64,000 nucleotides of DNA, from assembly GCF_030253575.1 (NCBI RefSeq), contig NC_080560.1, forward strand, positions 39,293,001 through 39,357,000, written 5' to 3'. This DNA comes from Rhododendron vialii. Lineage: Eukaryota > Streptophyta > Magnoliopsida > Ericales > Ericaceae. Numbering within the stretch: position 1 is the stretch's first letter; every line of letters starts with the position of its first letter. The notes under the pieces were generated by a model. It saw only the letters and a list, made by a program, of their open reading frames with translations, ran no database searches and was not told the origin of the DNA. This document shows positions 34,201 through 45,763 of this stretch, one piece after another. The position numbers and the translations under genes are program-made.

Positions 34201-36623
34201 TCCTAGATTCTTCTTCTGCTTCTCCTTCAAACAAGTTCCGTAATCAATATAGTTGGCTCTCTATTTCAGAGGAACAACATTTTTCATTCCGAAACTCAAT
34301 ATTACCAAGCATCAGTCAAACCCAAACTTCCGCAACAATTAGCCTCCACTTTAACACCTATGACCTTTATGTCCAGAGTTCCAATAAAAAGTAGGCACCA
34401 TAAATTAGTTCACTTCTACTATCCTACATCAATTTATTATAGCTTCTACAGAAGCATCCTCAAACAATTGTCCAGCATCATCATGCCTGTTAGGTCTCCT
34501 GCCCTTACTTAAATTGAAACTGAAGTACAAGACCCCTCAAAGCCCCTCCTCTCCTTTACTCGTTCTGAAACCAATGTTACTGAAATCAAGAAAAATCTTT
34601 TGGTTAACTCAAACGTTTGTGGCTTTCTAGTTTATATATTTTCCACTATGAAGCCTCTTTACTCCAAATTAAAGGTGAGTTTTCCACCAAAATTCCTCTT
34701 TTCAAAATGAAGCCTTTTCATTGTAATTCAGTAAAATTTGGAGTAAAGGGTTGGAGATGGCCTTAACAGCAGATTTCCAGTATATTTCAGAACAAGTTGT
34801 AGTTTGTGACCCTAACCGTTTAAATAGTCAAATGACTGAGAAGTGAGAATGCAATTGAAACAAAAAAAAATCATAACAAACTTGCATACACAGAAATATC
34901 TAAAGAATAAAAGGATAATGTAATCTAATAACCTTAACAGCGAGAAGCCCTAGTGCAAAAGCACTCCCCTTCTCAACCTCATGCTCGAACGGCTTTGAAC
35001 TGCAATCACCCTCACTCAACGGCGGTGGCTGAAGATGCCTTACCAGTGCTGGTACAGCACCACCGTCAACTATAACATTCACAACTTCCTCTGCAAACAC
35101 CACAAACATCAACCATAATTACAAATGTTCATGCTAACAACAAAACAAGTACTGCTGGTTAATGTGCAAATACCACAATATGTTATAAAACTCAAATACT
35201 ACATATTTTCTGCATTTCAAAATACTTTTAAAATATTTCTGCACATTTTCCACCATTGCAATGCACTTTTGACACCTAAATAACCACCCAGTGGATGCAT
35301 TTCGTAATTACATATGCTCAATGCAAACGTCAATCACAATTCCTAACTATCATGTTAAGAGCATCTCCAACTCAAGTCTTCAAATTGAAGACTCAAAATA
35401 ATATATTTTATTCAAAAAGTAAGTATGAAGAGCATACCTATTCACAGCAACTCTAACTTCTTCATTTCTATCTCTGCTTTTAAAATCACATCCATTTCTT
35501 CCAAAACTCAATCACCCCTCCAAAATTTAAACTTCTAGTTTTTCTAAATATTATTACCAGAATATATTGATGAGTGGTCTTGTTTTGAAGGTCTCATTTA
35601 CATCTTTTCAACTATATGAATTTTATTAAAAAATGAATTATGGTACCATAAGTTATATCGTTTTAAAGTATAAAACGAAAATGACAAATGTGCTTCATTT
35701 TTTGGAGGATTCTTCATATATATAAAGAAATCAAAAGTGCATTTTTTGGAGGATTCTTCATTTTGAAGGAAGAAAAAGAAGTATTGGTTGGAGGCCAACA
35801 ATTCTTCAAAATGAAGAAATAAAGGCTTGGTTGGAGATGCTCTAACAAACGCTTGGACGGTGGTTAATGGACGCATATCACTAAAAAAATCACTGCAACT
35901 AAACATTTGATACATTTCAATACGTAATTATTCTGCTTAATTGCTTATTCTGTTTAACTGCTTATTTCGAGCACGAATCAGAACACATACCAAAGTAAGC
36001 ATTTCAAAGAAGCAGTTAAGCAATGTTTTAACAAACGGGGGGGCCTTACTTTCACTCATCTTGTTACACTTTCACCTATTAACATATAATTCCCACGGCT
36101 AAACTAGAACTTCCGCAGCGATTAGAATTTTCCAACCTATTAGCATAATTCCCACAGCTAAACTAGAACTTCTAGAGTAATAATACAATAAACACGCATA
36201 TCTCCTCTTAGTCACACAATCCTCCAGTAACAGGACCCTCCACTCGCTCTCAATCATTGCTTGGCAAATTTTATTGTAGTTCAAAACGTTTTCGAAAAGG
36301 CGCTTTCACGATCACACTCCGCACGCGCATTCTGTGACTTATATTTACTAAATTAACGGTACCATAAGTTCATTACCGTTCTTGGCGAGCTCGGCGAGGA
36401 CGTGTGTGGCGCGCTTAGAGGCGGCGCGATCGGCCTCGGTCCAGGAGAAGGTGGTGTTGAGCACGTTAACCTGCGCACCGACCTCGCACAGTAGCGTTTC
36501 CCGGTCGTCGCCGGGGGAGGGGAAGGAGATCGATCGCTCATCGTCCAAGTCTTCCTCCAGTTTCCGCTTTTGCCCCTTCCTTCCGGAGATATTTTCCCTC
36601 TCGTGACGCTTCGCAAACCCCAT
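25267..36623 (-). CDS. ARIA: ARIA-like armadillo repeat and BTB/POZ protein, complete, 19 exons
   Basis: Homologue of Arabidopsis ARIA, which binds the ABA-response factor ABF2 in the nucleus, and of the related ABAP1. Exons (minus): 36623-36377, 35090-34933, 33739-33567, 33476-33356, 33272-33198, 33079-32985, 32833-32758, 32366-32259, 31444-31316, 28726-28658, 28468-28409, 28308-28185, 27757-27618, 27127-27064, 26931-26852, 26591-26527, 26441-26324, 26241-26117, 25360-25267. Every junction is GT-AG and keeps frame, giving 706 residues, close to the roughly 710 of the Arabidopsis protein. A basic KGQKRK (16-21) may be a nuclear signal. Armadillo repeats run from about 60 to 500 (GGAVPALV, GALPHLVDLL, AAAGALRTLAF). 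The BTB domain starts near 526 (LSDVTFLVE ... AHRICLLASSDAFRAMF) with BACK-like helices after it, and the end is IQRIIPEIREYFTKTL. Intron 9 contains a 2.3-kb palindrome. Confidence 0.95.
28159..28212 (-). repeat. Tandem duplication across the ARIA exon 12 donor site
   Basis: TTTTCATTGATAACAATGG occurs twice in a row in the transcript sense, so the donor context exists twice. The upstream copy ends AATG|GTATGCC (28185) and keeps frame with exon 13. The second reads AATG|GTTTGC. Use of the second donor would add 26 or so bases and shift the frame. Confidence 0.75.
28797..31139. mobile_element. Giant foldback element (about 1-kb inverted arms) in ARIA intron 9
   Basis: GACTCCCTCTTTGTACAGGG at 28797 is mirrored by CCCTGTACAAAGAGGGAGTC at 31120-31139. 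Homology then continues inward on both sides for roughly 950 bp. Examples are GGTGAAGTTCGTTTCC against its diverged partner near 31010, TTTATAGGAGAATTTGGCC against its partner near 30880, and AAACCCGTTGC at 29540 against GCAACGGGTTT at 30364. Arms are diverged but collinear. The spacer (about 29756-30155) holds a kinase-like fragment. The design fits a Mutator-like foldback or Pack-MULE; two inverted LTR-like copies is the alternative (the arms contain a TATTTATAGG TATA-like word). Flanking duplication not resolved. Confidence 0.75.
29771..29944 (-). pseudogene. Kinase-like fragment in the palindrome spacer
   Basis: A 57-codon frame too short for standard ORF calling. It contains FDEFGAVLGLSQFLSRLDHP followed directly by NILKCIAFHHKKKFQVVV, the pattern of the kinase alphaC helix, the HPNIL turn and strands beta4-beta5 in receptor-like kinases. 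It ends at a stop just before the inner arm begins. No ATP-binding lysine segment, catalytic loop or DFG is present. Most likely a captured host exon fragment; the kinase assignment rests on one segment. Confidence 0.5.
35359..35842. mobile_element. PIF/Harbinger-like MITE in ARIA intron 1
   Basis: GAGCATCTCCAAC and GTTGGAGATGCTC form the ends of a 484-bp element. TAA is duplicated at 35356-35358 and 35843-35845. The interior repeats TTTTTTGGAGGATTCTTCAT twice (near 35698 and 35742). Confidence 0.85.
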
Positions 36624-37926
36624 GGAAGGCGAACGGAAGAGGAGAGGCGTTTGTTCGCAGGAGGATTGGGTGTTTTGCCAGTAGACGCCCAGATCCGGGG
36701 GCGTTTTGGGGAAACGAAAAGTTTCTCTGTCCTTGGCTCCCTTTTCCTTTTGCTTTATGGGGCGATGACTGTGTCGGGTTGTGAACCGGCCGCATGATTT
36801 CCGAGTTGTGCAAATTTGTACTTGGTGGGTCAAATACGTTGTGTTACAAGGACTTTCGGGTTCACGCCGTGCTGCGCACTTTTGAGCTGTCGAATTGTGC
36901 ATTTGACGGCTTAGATTCGAGCTGTCGAATCCAACAGTTCGAAGATGCACAACACAGTGGTCTGCACAGCACCATCCCCAATTCGTGTTACAACAAGGCA
37001 ACTTTGTTTGGTTTTGAGGTAAAAAATTGATGTAATGAATGATAATTAGCAGATAGAAATAGACAAAAAAAATTATTGAGAATTCTGCAAAGAGTATAAA
37101 AAATTTCAAAACTTGTAAGTTTTTTTGTTTTGTGTATTTTGTTTGTTTTTCTTAAAATTTTTGTTATTTTCAAGTGATATTTTTTGAATTAATCATGTGT
37201 TTTGACAAGAGGATTCTAAAAAATAAAAAATTATGAAAAAAAAGCAAAGACATATTACTAAAGATGAGAAAAATCCCAAACAATTGTCTTTTTAGTTTAA
37301 AGTGTCGTTTATATAAACTTTTTTATATCAGTCCACATTTTTAACTTTTATGATTTCTATCGTTAAAAACAAATGATTAATTCTAAAACATATGACGAAC
37401 AACGCAACAAAAAGTTGCGAAAAGTGAACAAAAAAAATTACAGAAAAAAGTTCTATAAAAAATATTGACAAGAATGGAACCTAATGTCTAGTTATGATCA
37501 AGATTTGGGGATTTTTTTTCTAACTCAAAAAACACTCATTACACATATTTTCAATTATTATTTTCCACTTGTTACCCTTATCTCCAATCATTATTCTCAT
37601 TTTTCTCTCTATCTTTTTCCACTCTTTAACTCTACTTCCAATCATTATTCTCATTAAAAAAATTCTCATTTTTTTATAAACTCATCCAAACACAGCATTA
37701 ATTGATGATATGCACCGATATTTTTTTTTTTTTGTATTGTCAGATGTTGCGGATGACAAAAATCACACTTTATAAAAATATCGGTAACAATATATGACCA
37801 AAATAAATTTGTCTGAAAAGTTTGTAATAGATGAACTTGTTTCCATCACAATTGGGTCCAGTTTGTTTTTTAAAAAAAGGGGCCCAATTACGGATTACTT
37901 TCGGCCCACCGGACCAGCAGACACTA
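36624..37926. other. ARIA upstream region and AT-rich intergenic DNA
   Basis: Proximal to ARIA (36624-36790) is a moderately GC-rich stretch, probably the leader and promoter. Beyond 37000 the DNA is AT-rich with degraded repeat words (CATTATTCTCATTTTTCTC near 37590, CAATCATTATTCTCATT near 37640) but no gene. Confidence 0.5.
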
Positions 37927-37934
37927 GAGGCAAT

Positions 37935-38476
37935 TAGGGCTGCAAACGAGCCGAGCCGAGTTTTATTATGTTCAAGCTTGTTTATTAAGTTTTTAAAGAA
38001 CACGAGCTCGAGCTCAGTGAAAATTTAACGAGTCGAGCTTGAGCCGAGCGTGCCTTGGCTTGACTCGAGCTCGAGCTTGTTCACGAGCCTCAACGGACCA
38101 ACGAAAAATGTATATATATCATCGCATAAGTCTAATACAACCAAAAATATTTTGATTGTAAAGATATATATTTTTCATTTCCTATGGAGGGATGGTGTGC
38201 TGGTGTGCGTGTGCTCTCGCCTCCCTTGGTTGATTGGAAACTGAAAACGAAAAGAACAAATTATGAAATAACAATAAAAATTCTAAACTTAAGTATATAT
38301 ACCGCGGCTAGCGAGTTGACGTGAGCCGAGCTTATCCTAGCTCGAGCTCAGCTCGTTTTACAAAACGAGCTGACAAAATCGGTTCGAGCTTATTCGTTTA
38401 ACTCCCGAGCCGAGCTTGAACGAGCCACTAACGAGCCGAGCTGCGAGCCGCTCGGCTCTGTTGGTTTGCAGCCCTA
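37935..38476. mobile_element. hAT-type element, GCTGCAAAC family, with 8-bp duplication
   Basis: Perfect 13-bp terminal repeats TAGGGCTGCAAAC and GTTTGCAGCCCTA bound 542 bp. Flanks GAGGCAAT (37927-37934) and GAGGCAGT (38477-38484) form an 8-bp duplication with one mismatch, as expected for hAT. The subterminal DNA is packed with GAGCCGAGC/GCTCGAGC words. No transposase. Confidence 0.85.
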
Positions 38477-38519
38477 GAGGCAGTAGTCTCCGTCGTCTGC
38501 AGTTGCCTTCTTCATAGCA

Positions 38520-39198
38520 AACTATGTACAAATTGTGCACAGATTTCTTTGTGAGGCCTACCACGGGTCCCACATAAATCATCCGAGCCGTTCATTAAAT
38601 GTAAAATATTTTTTCAAGAGTCCTTATAAAAAATAAGCTCAATCCAATACCTATAGGAGCCGTGCTAGAGGTACAGCAAAACTGGTACAAACAGCTTGCA
38701 CAGATCCTTTTTGGACCCGTTTCGGGTTCCGCAAAGATGATCGGAGCCGCTCATTTTGTTCAAAATTTAATTTTTAGGGTTCCTATAAAAAATCATCTCA
38801 ATCCGATATCGGAAAAGGGCGTTTACAAATCACCCAACTTTGCTTCAGAATTTGGGCAAATGAGCGGCTCCGATCATATTTGCGGGACACGAAACGGATC
38901 CAAAAAGGATCTGTACAAGCTGTTTGTACCAGTTTTGCTGTACTCATATCATTTCTGTACCTATAGGTGCTTCATCCAACCATCTAACTTTTCATTCAGA
39001 TTTTCAGATAATGAAAAGTTATATAATTGGATCGAGCACCTATAGGTATCGGATTGAGATTATTTTTTACAGAGACCCTTAAAAAAATATTTTACATTTA
39101 ATAAAATAAACGGCTCGGATAATTTGTTTAGGACCCATGGTGGATCCCATAATGAAATCTGTGCACAATCTGTGCACAGATTGTATGTGTGTGTAGAC
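38520..39198. mobile_element. Foldback MITE, ATCTGTGCACAGAT family, split by a nested insertion
   Basis: The outer element is the same family as 14373-14726: ends near ATTGTGCACAGATTTC and AATCTGTGCACAGATTG, and internal GAGCCGTTCATTAAATGT against its inverse. It is interrupted at TACCTATAGG by the 300-bp element at 38658-38957. Confidence 0.8.
38658..38957. mobile_element. Mutator-like foldback MITE nested in another MITE
   Basis: Inverted ends contain TACAGCAAAACTGGTACAAA. The interior hairpin has GATCGGAGCCGCTCATTT against its complement. The host word TACCTATAGG is duplicated at 38648-38657 and 38958-38967. The related uninterrupted element at 14373 carries the undisturbed site TACCTATAGATGCTCAATCC. 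Confidence 0.88.
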
Positions 39199-39693
39199 TT
39201 TTTGCTTCTCCATCGTGCTTTCAACCAAACCAACTTCTTTTTTTTTTGGGTGGAACAACCAAAAAACCAACCACCGACCAAGTACATGGAGTCCGTTAAC
39301 ACAATTGGTCAAATACGGATCAAAATGACCCGGATTGCATTTATTCCGGTTAACTTTGAGCCCATATTCCTTGCATATCAGAACTCATGGGCTGGCGGCC
39401 CAAAATTTTAACGTTTTCGGCGGATAAGCACTTCCTCAAAAATCAATTTCATGGGGAGAATATTAGGTCCAACATCGGTGCTGAGCATTTTTTTTTGTTG
39501 TACTTTGTTTTTTATATTAATATAATTGGAATGATTTTTTTTTATTCAACTTCAAATAAAATCTATGATTCTAATAAGGGGTTAGAGTTTTATTATTACA
39601 AAAAAAAAAGAGGTTAAAATTCCTATGAGGTTAAGTGGGGTTTTTTTTTTTCCGCTGTTAAAAAAAAAAAAGTGGAGTTTTTTTTTAGGGTTG

Positions 39694-40050
39694 TTCTTCT
39701 AAATAGTCACTTGGCTTATTTTTTTTGTCCTTATTCAAATTTTTTTCGTATTTATTAGTTTTTCGTCAATTTTTTTGAGGATTATTGCTTCTTCATGACA
39801 AGAGGAATCTAAAAAGTTAAAAATTACAATCGAAATTCAAATTTTTTTAAATAAAGACGAAAAAATTGGCTATTGGCTTATTTTCGTCTTTATTCAAAAA
39901 AATTAGATTTCGATTGTAATTTTTTACTTTTTAAATTTCTCTCGTCATGACGAATCAATAATCTCCAAAAAATTGACGAAAAACTAACAAATGCAAATTT
40001 TTTTTTGAATAAGGACAAAAAAATAAGCCAAGTAGCTTAAGTTAGAAGAA
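39694..40050. mobile_element. AT-rich perfect-hairpin MITE, family copy 1
   Basis: A 357-bp element that is nearly one long palindrome: TTCTTCT...CTTGGCTTATTTTTTTTGTC is mirrored by AAAAAAATAAGCCAAG...AGAAGAA. A CGTC/GACG pair flanks the centre. The same design recurs at 43142-43498, with a half copy near 45120-45210. Confidence 0.75.
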
Positions 40051-41864
40051 TCTATTCTGCTTCAAATAGATTCTGAATCTAGAGAATCTATGGAGTGTGT
40101 CTATTGCATATTTGGATTGTGAATTAAATGAAATAGAAGTTGAAGAGTGGTGTTCGCCGTAAAAGAAGCAAAATAAGCTTTTTGATGTGAATTAGTCTAT
40201 TTTTTCATCGACCAATGTGTATTGCTAGAATATATAGCAAGGAATATTTTTGTCTTCACGCAACTAACAATTTCTCAGAATATGTAGCAGGATCCAAATC
40301 GTAGGTTCTAAAAAAATCATTTTTTTGACCTTTAAAATAGTTTTCAAAAACGCTAGTATTTTTAGAATTAGTTGCTTCTAGAAATTTGCAACAAAAACCC
40401 AACTGTGGATTTTCAGAAGCTAGAATCCCATAATCTGTTGGTAAAAACAGGCGCGATACGCTTGTCCACCAATTTCCATTTAGCAAGAAAATAACAAATC
40501 AAAACCTTTAAAGGTCAGGGTTTTTTTTTTTTTTTAAATGGGGAACCAATTCTTTAATTACTAGGTGCTTGATAGAATCATTAAACCTTCTTTCCCACCT
40601 CCGATTTAGGGATAAGTCCACTATACATATTTCATAAGTCCACACAACTTAAACCCTAAGATATCCTATGAAAGCGCCTAAAACCCTAAACCCTATGAAA
40701 GTGAATAAACCACTAAAACCATAAAATAGAAAAATACACCCTAAAATCCTATAAAAGTACGTAAATACTAGGATACCCTACGCTAGGGTAATCTACACAT
40801 ACCCTAAGATACCCTATCCTATAATAAAAAAAGTGCACCCTAAAATCTTATAAAAGTCTAAACCCTAGGTATCTTACCATACTTTAGGGTGTCCTAAAAT
40901 GGACTTGAAACTTTACAAAATTAATAGGTGGACTTGTGAGCTTGTGAAATTCACATAATGGACCTAAGACTAATTTTCTATTCTTTTAAACCATCTTTGA
41001 AAGGCAGTGTGTATAGATTATTAATACACAAAGCAAATAGAATGCGTAATGTTTAGTTTTTTTCATCGACAAGTTATGGTAGCTGGCATGATTGATGAGT
41101 CTTCGCAAGTGTGGGTATCATGGAGCTAGTTTGTCACTGCAATGATAGACTGATTAGTGGCTTACAATCAAAGCAATCACGTTTTCAATTAATTGACCCC
41201 ATACAGTAGAACAAGTAATGGGAAAATTCCCAGGAGACGGCAAAAAAAAAAAAACTACTTAGAGGTGAAGGGTCACAGACTCACAGTTCAATACATACTT
41301 GAGAGATTAGGTGGCATTTGGTTGGAGATAAAAGGTTTGAACATTCGTGAATGTTGAGTCTGGTGTCAAATAAACGAGTAAAGTTTAGTTCTTGATAATA
41401 CTGAGAGTGACTTTGTTGGTTTCTGATTTAAGCTTTTACGGGTCTGGGTATGATCAATACATATTGGGCATAAATTTGTGGTGGGAATTCTGCGGTTTCT
41501 CTTTTGACATATTGGGTGGTGTTGTTGCACAGGTAATCAATACAACTTATCTTATAATACAAAACTCCCAACAAATAGCACTAGAGCAAATGCCTGAAGA
41601 TTTATAGACGGACTTCTCTTGGGCCTACATACAATTAGAGCTGGTCATTGGACACGAAACACGATAACACGGCATAAATCAGACACGAAGTTTGTGGATT
41701 AGGGTTGACCATTTTTGACATAAAATACAAAAATGACACGACTCGAGAACACGAATTCTAAATGGGTCGGGTTTGGATTGAACACGCGAGATACGAAATT
41801 GACACGACCAACACGATTACTTATCCGTGTCACCCATTAACACGACACGACACGATCCGAACAC

Positions 41865-41903
<39 letters not shown>
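40051..41903. other. Intergenic; CCCTAAA-rich stretch, ACACGA-rich repeat and a TA run
   Basis: 40620-40920 is dotted with about a dozen degenerate CCCTAAA/CCCTA words in both orientations, like an eroded interstitial telomere-type or simple repeat. 41640-41860 is an ACACGAC-rich repeat related to the element at 42416 (shared GAACACGAATTCTAAATGGG). A (TA)n run follows at 41866-41896. No gene. Confidence 0.55.
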
Positions 41904-41905
<2 letters not shown>

Positions 41906-42282
41906 GTCAGTCTCAAATGAGGGAGTCCTTATTTTAGTTAAAATGCAGACCTCCTCATTTCTTCCATTTTTCGATCGAATTTCGATGATCCGAGCCGCTC
42001 AATGTGTTCAGAACATGATTTTAAGGGTACCCGCAAGAAATCGGCAAAAAAAATGACCGGGAAGGGCTTCATCCGAGCAGTTTTTGTTAAAACCGTTCGA
42101 TAAAAAATAAACAAAAACTGCTCGGATGAAGCATTTTCCGGTCATTTTTTTTGTTGATTTTTCGCGGGTACCCTTAAAATCACTTTCTGAACACATTGAG
42201 CGGCTCGGATCATCGAAATTCAATCGGGAAAGGGAGGTCCGCATTTTATTAAAATGAAGTGGTCCTTACGGGAGACGGACTG
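41904..42282. mobile_element. Foldback MITE, CAGTCAGTCTC ends
   Basis: The 379-bp hairpin has ends CAGTCAGTCTC and GAGACGGACTG, with long arms (GATGATCCGAGCCGCTCA against TGAGCGGCTCGGATCATC; GGGTACCCGC against GCGGGTACCC). It shares the GATCCGAGCCGCTCA core word with the elements at 8147 and 38658. No clear target duplication in the TA-rich flank. Confidence 0.8.
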
Positions 42283-42415
42283 TATAAAGTATATAGTAGA
42301 CCACTATTCCACAAATTGACTTGTATTTTTCTACAGTATTTTTCCTACACAAACAAACCACTATTCCACAAATTGACTTGTCCTATGGATTTAAAAAATT
42401 AGTATAAAGTATATA

Positions 42416-42622
42416 GTAGACTTGGGCAACTGACACAAAACACAATAACACGTTACAAACCTGATACGAAATTAGCGGGTTATGGTTGACTATTTCTGAT
42501 ACGAAGCACGAAAATGACACGACTCGAAAACACGAATTCTAAATGGGTCGGATTCGAGTTGTGTGATTTGTGACACGAATCCGGCTGACTCGACACGAGC
42601 ACGACCCGTTACCCAGGTCTAC
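42416..42622. mobile_element. ACACGA-rich MITE with 15-bp inverted ends
   Basis: GTAGACTTGGGCAAC at the left end matches the inverse of GTTACCCAGGTCTAC at the right end, with three differences. The interior carries GACACGACTCGAAAACACG-type words shared with 41640-41860. The flank also contains a duplicated 24-bp word (CCACTATTCCACAAATTGAC at 42300 and 42358), so the site was rearranged more than once. Confidence 0.6.
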
Positions 42623-43141
42623 TTACAATGAGTAGTCTTATATCGAGAAGTTTCGGCGGAGGGGAAAAATCGATGCTAGCTTTCGATAAGAGTTATGGTA
42701 TAGTGTAGGGGAATAGGTAAACTCTCAAACAAGTTGGCTGTCCGTGGAGAGTATGTTGGATGACTCCCGATCAATATAACAGGTGCGCTGAGTAAGCATG
42801 GTTTGAAAATAATTTTGGACAGTAATAAATTAAGATAAACGGAGCAATTTTTGCTAATTTCAGTTGGGCAGTGGACAATCCACACATATTGCAAAAAAAG
42901 TAGTATCTACGTAATAAGGGATAACGGTTTTTGAATCTTATCTTCTCTCTATAAATCCTAATCATTAATTTGCTCCATAAATTCTACGGCTCTCCCTTTC
43001 TCTCTCAAACAATATTAATTGCACAATTGTCACTAATTAAATCTCACGTTGCGCCGTGCCTTTAGGCACGGGCAAACCCTAGTAGCTAGTACTATAATGG
43101 AAAGGATTGTTGGAGTGTATAGGTAAAAATTGAATAGGAAT

Positions 43142-43498
43142 TAAAAAGTTAGGTAACTTATTTTTTTTGTCTTTATATTCAATTTTTTTTTTAATATTTG
43201 TTTGTTTTGCGTTAAACTTTTATGACTTATTGATTCATCTCGTCGAGGATAATCGAAAAAGTAAAAAAGTACTATCAAAACTCATAAATTTTTGAATAAA
43301 GACAAAAAAAAACTCATAATTTTTTATTTATATTTTTGTTTTTGTTCAAAAAATTTGAGTTTCGATTATACTTTTTTACTTTTCTGATTCCTCTCGACGA
43401 AACAAATCAATAAGTCACAAAAGTTTGACATAAAATAACAAATGCAAATATTTTTTAAATAAAGACCAAAAAAATAAGTTATTATTTAACTTTTAAAA
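43142..43498. mobile_element. AT-rich perfect-hairpin MITE, family copy 2
   Basis: Like 39694-40050: AACTTATTTTTTTTGTC on the left and its inverse on the right, with CTCGTCGAGG against CCTCTCGACGA next to the centre and an inner AATAAAGACAAAAA. Same length (357 bp) as copy 1. Confidence 0.7.
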
Positions 43499-44309
43499 CT
43501 AAATCCAACTACGCTTTTATTAGGTATTTTAGCTCCCCATCAACAAATTAATAAATTATTTTTGGGTCAAAAGAAACAATTCCGAGAGCTGCTTTTCCCA
43601 CCCCCTTTGACACAGCCCCCTCCCGACCCCACCCCCTCCTTCCCGTTTTACCCCCTCCCCCGCACTCCTTCTTTTTCTTTTCTTCTTCTTCTTTTTTTTT
43701 TCTTCTAATTTTCAATTTTTCCTTTATTTGCTTTATTTCCCATTTTTCCTCCTCTTTTTTTTTTGTTAACTAAAATTCTATTTTCAATTAACCACCATAA
43801 TACCATATTTAAGATCAACGCTCTGCGCCCAAGCTAATATATTTCTGCTTTCAAAAATCTATATAAAAAAATGAATATATATATATATAAGTACAACATT
43901 AACCAGCTCAACGAGCACCCTAAGACTCCTTATTTAGTTTAGAGCTCTTAGGGTGCCCATTGAAAGGTCTTAGAGCCAAAAATTTATTAGAACCATTTAG
44001 GATGAAATGATTAGAAAAATAACATCTTTGCACTGATTCAAACGGATTGAAAATTAAAACACTTATTTTTTTAAACCGTTTATATATTAAAAAATATAGT
44101 TAAAAATTAATCTAACTATTTTTTTCCTTTTTTTCTATATATATATATATATATATATTAAAAAATATAGTTAAAAAAAAGTATTTCAATTTTCAATCCA
44201 TTTAAACAGAAGCAAAGTGACAAGAGTAATAATAAGAATGCTCCGAATCACTCTCAGCAACAACAGGTGCAGCAGATGTCTCGTGCACCTCACCTACATT
44301 CAAACATTT

Positions 44310-44448
44310 CTTATGTTAATTAGTTAAGGTGGTTAGTAGTGCTAAGCGGTTAGTAGTGCTAAGTGTGCCAGCTGTATTTGTTAGCTTCTGTTGTACGCAG
44401 TTAGGGAGAGTTGTATACATACTCTCTGATGTAATCAATTCAATCTAA
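44310..44448. mobile_element. Possible solo-LTR fragment (Copia-like)
   Basis: TGTTAATTAGTTAAGGTGG followed by repeated GGTTAGTAGTGCTAAG, GTTGTATACATACTCTCTG and GTAATCAATTCAATC resembles the LTR of Copia elements, which often begin TGTTA and end near such a polyadenylation-like region. It is cut at 44449 by a Harbinger-type insertion. No internal retrotransposon genes are visible. Confidence 0.35.
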
Positions 44449-45763
44449 GGCCATTCACAGTGGTATAATCAAAAGTCAGTTATTATTAAAGTTAACAATA
44501 TTTGTGCAAAAAATGACTCACAATGGTATAATCAAACTTAGCAACATCCTTATAAATAATCAAATTTTGGGCTTTGGATAATCAAAACTAGCAACATTTT
44601 TCAATAATTAAAATTTGTGAACCCCACACTACATAAGTTAATTGGTTCTAAAATTTATATACGGGTGTATTTCAACTAGTATTTTCTTCTTCTCTTCTTC
44701 ACTTGCTCTATATCTTTTTCACTTCAACCACAAATTGTCTCTTTCTTTTCCTCCAAAAATGAAGCACATATTTCTCGATCATCTACAATTTAACTCATCG
44801 TTGCCGGATTAAGGTATTTCACTCTTTTTTCCCGTTTTTATTTTAGGCTGCATTCTTATGAATTTAATTTAACAAAAGTGCTACACACACAACGGTTGTG
44901 TAAAACACAACACACAATCAATCTTTAGCCGTCCATTACTGTAATAAATGGTCAGGATTCGCTCAAACTCTTCTCCATAAAAATTAAACTTTTCCTTGGA
45001 ATAGTTTTTATAAAATCTAGACCGTTCAAATACATCTGGACGGTCAAAATTACATACACAACCAACACAACGGTTGTGCAAGTAGCATTTTTGTTATCTT
45101 AAACTTAACTTAAATCTGAAAATTGTCTTTATTTGAATTTTTTCCCATTTGTTTGTTTTGCACCAAATTTTTATGGGTTATTGATTCGTCTCGACTAGAG
45201 GAATTAGAAAAGTATTTTTTTTTTACTTTTACCCAAGTATTTTGAGAACTAATCACTTTTTAGCAAAAAAAAAAAAGAGATTTTTTTGACTAAAAAATGG
45301 TTATTCCTTTTTTGTTTCTCCTCCTATGGTTGAGCAAATGAAGAACCTTGCAAAATAAAAAGAAGAAGAAGAAGAACCTTGCATTCTTTTCCAAATTCAA
45401 GAACACGTCTGATTTTTTTTGAAAGATTAAGAGAGTGGTGGATTTGTGATATAGGTTATAGAAATAGGAAGAAAAAAAAGTTTCGGTATAGTTTTGATAT
45501 ATAGATAACACTAGGAAAAACACCATATGTTCGATATATTTTTGCCAAAAAAAAAACGTAATGGAGGGAAGTGAATGGCAGAAAACAGATGGGGAGAGAG
45601 AGATTGTGTGAAATTGTAGTGGACTTCTTATTTTGGTTATGGACTAGAAGTGACCATTGTAAACCTCAATATTGTTAAGCTGAGCAACCTCTTAAATGAA
45701 TAATCAAAAGCTGACGTGTCAACTTTTGATTATCCATTTTTGATTATACCACTATAGATGGCC
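44449..45763. mobile_element. Large non-autonomous PIF/Harbinger-like element
   Basis: GGCCATTCACAGTGGTATAATC at the left is mirrored by GATTATACCACTATAGATGGCC at the right, with TAA at 44446-44448 and 45764-45766. Subterminal TAATCAAAA words link it to 7291-7859. At 1315 bp it is longer than a usual MITE; the middle has no transposase frame and may hold further insertions (an inverted ACACAACGGTTGTG pair at 44885 and 45066). Confidence 0.75.
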
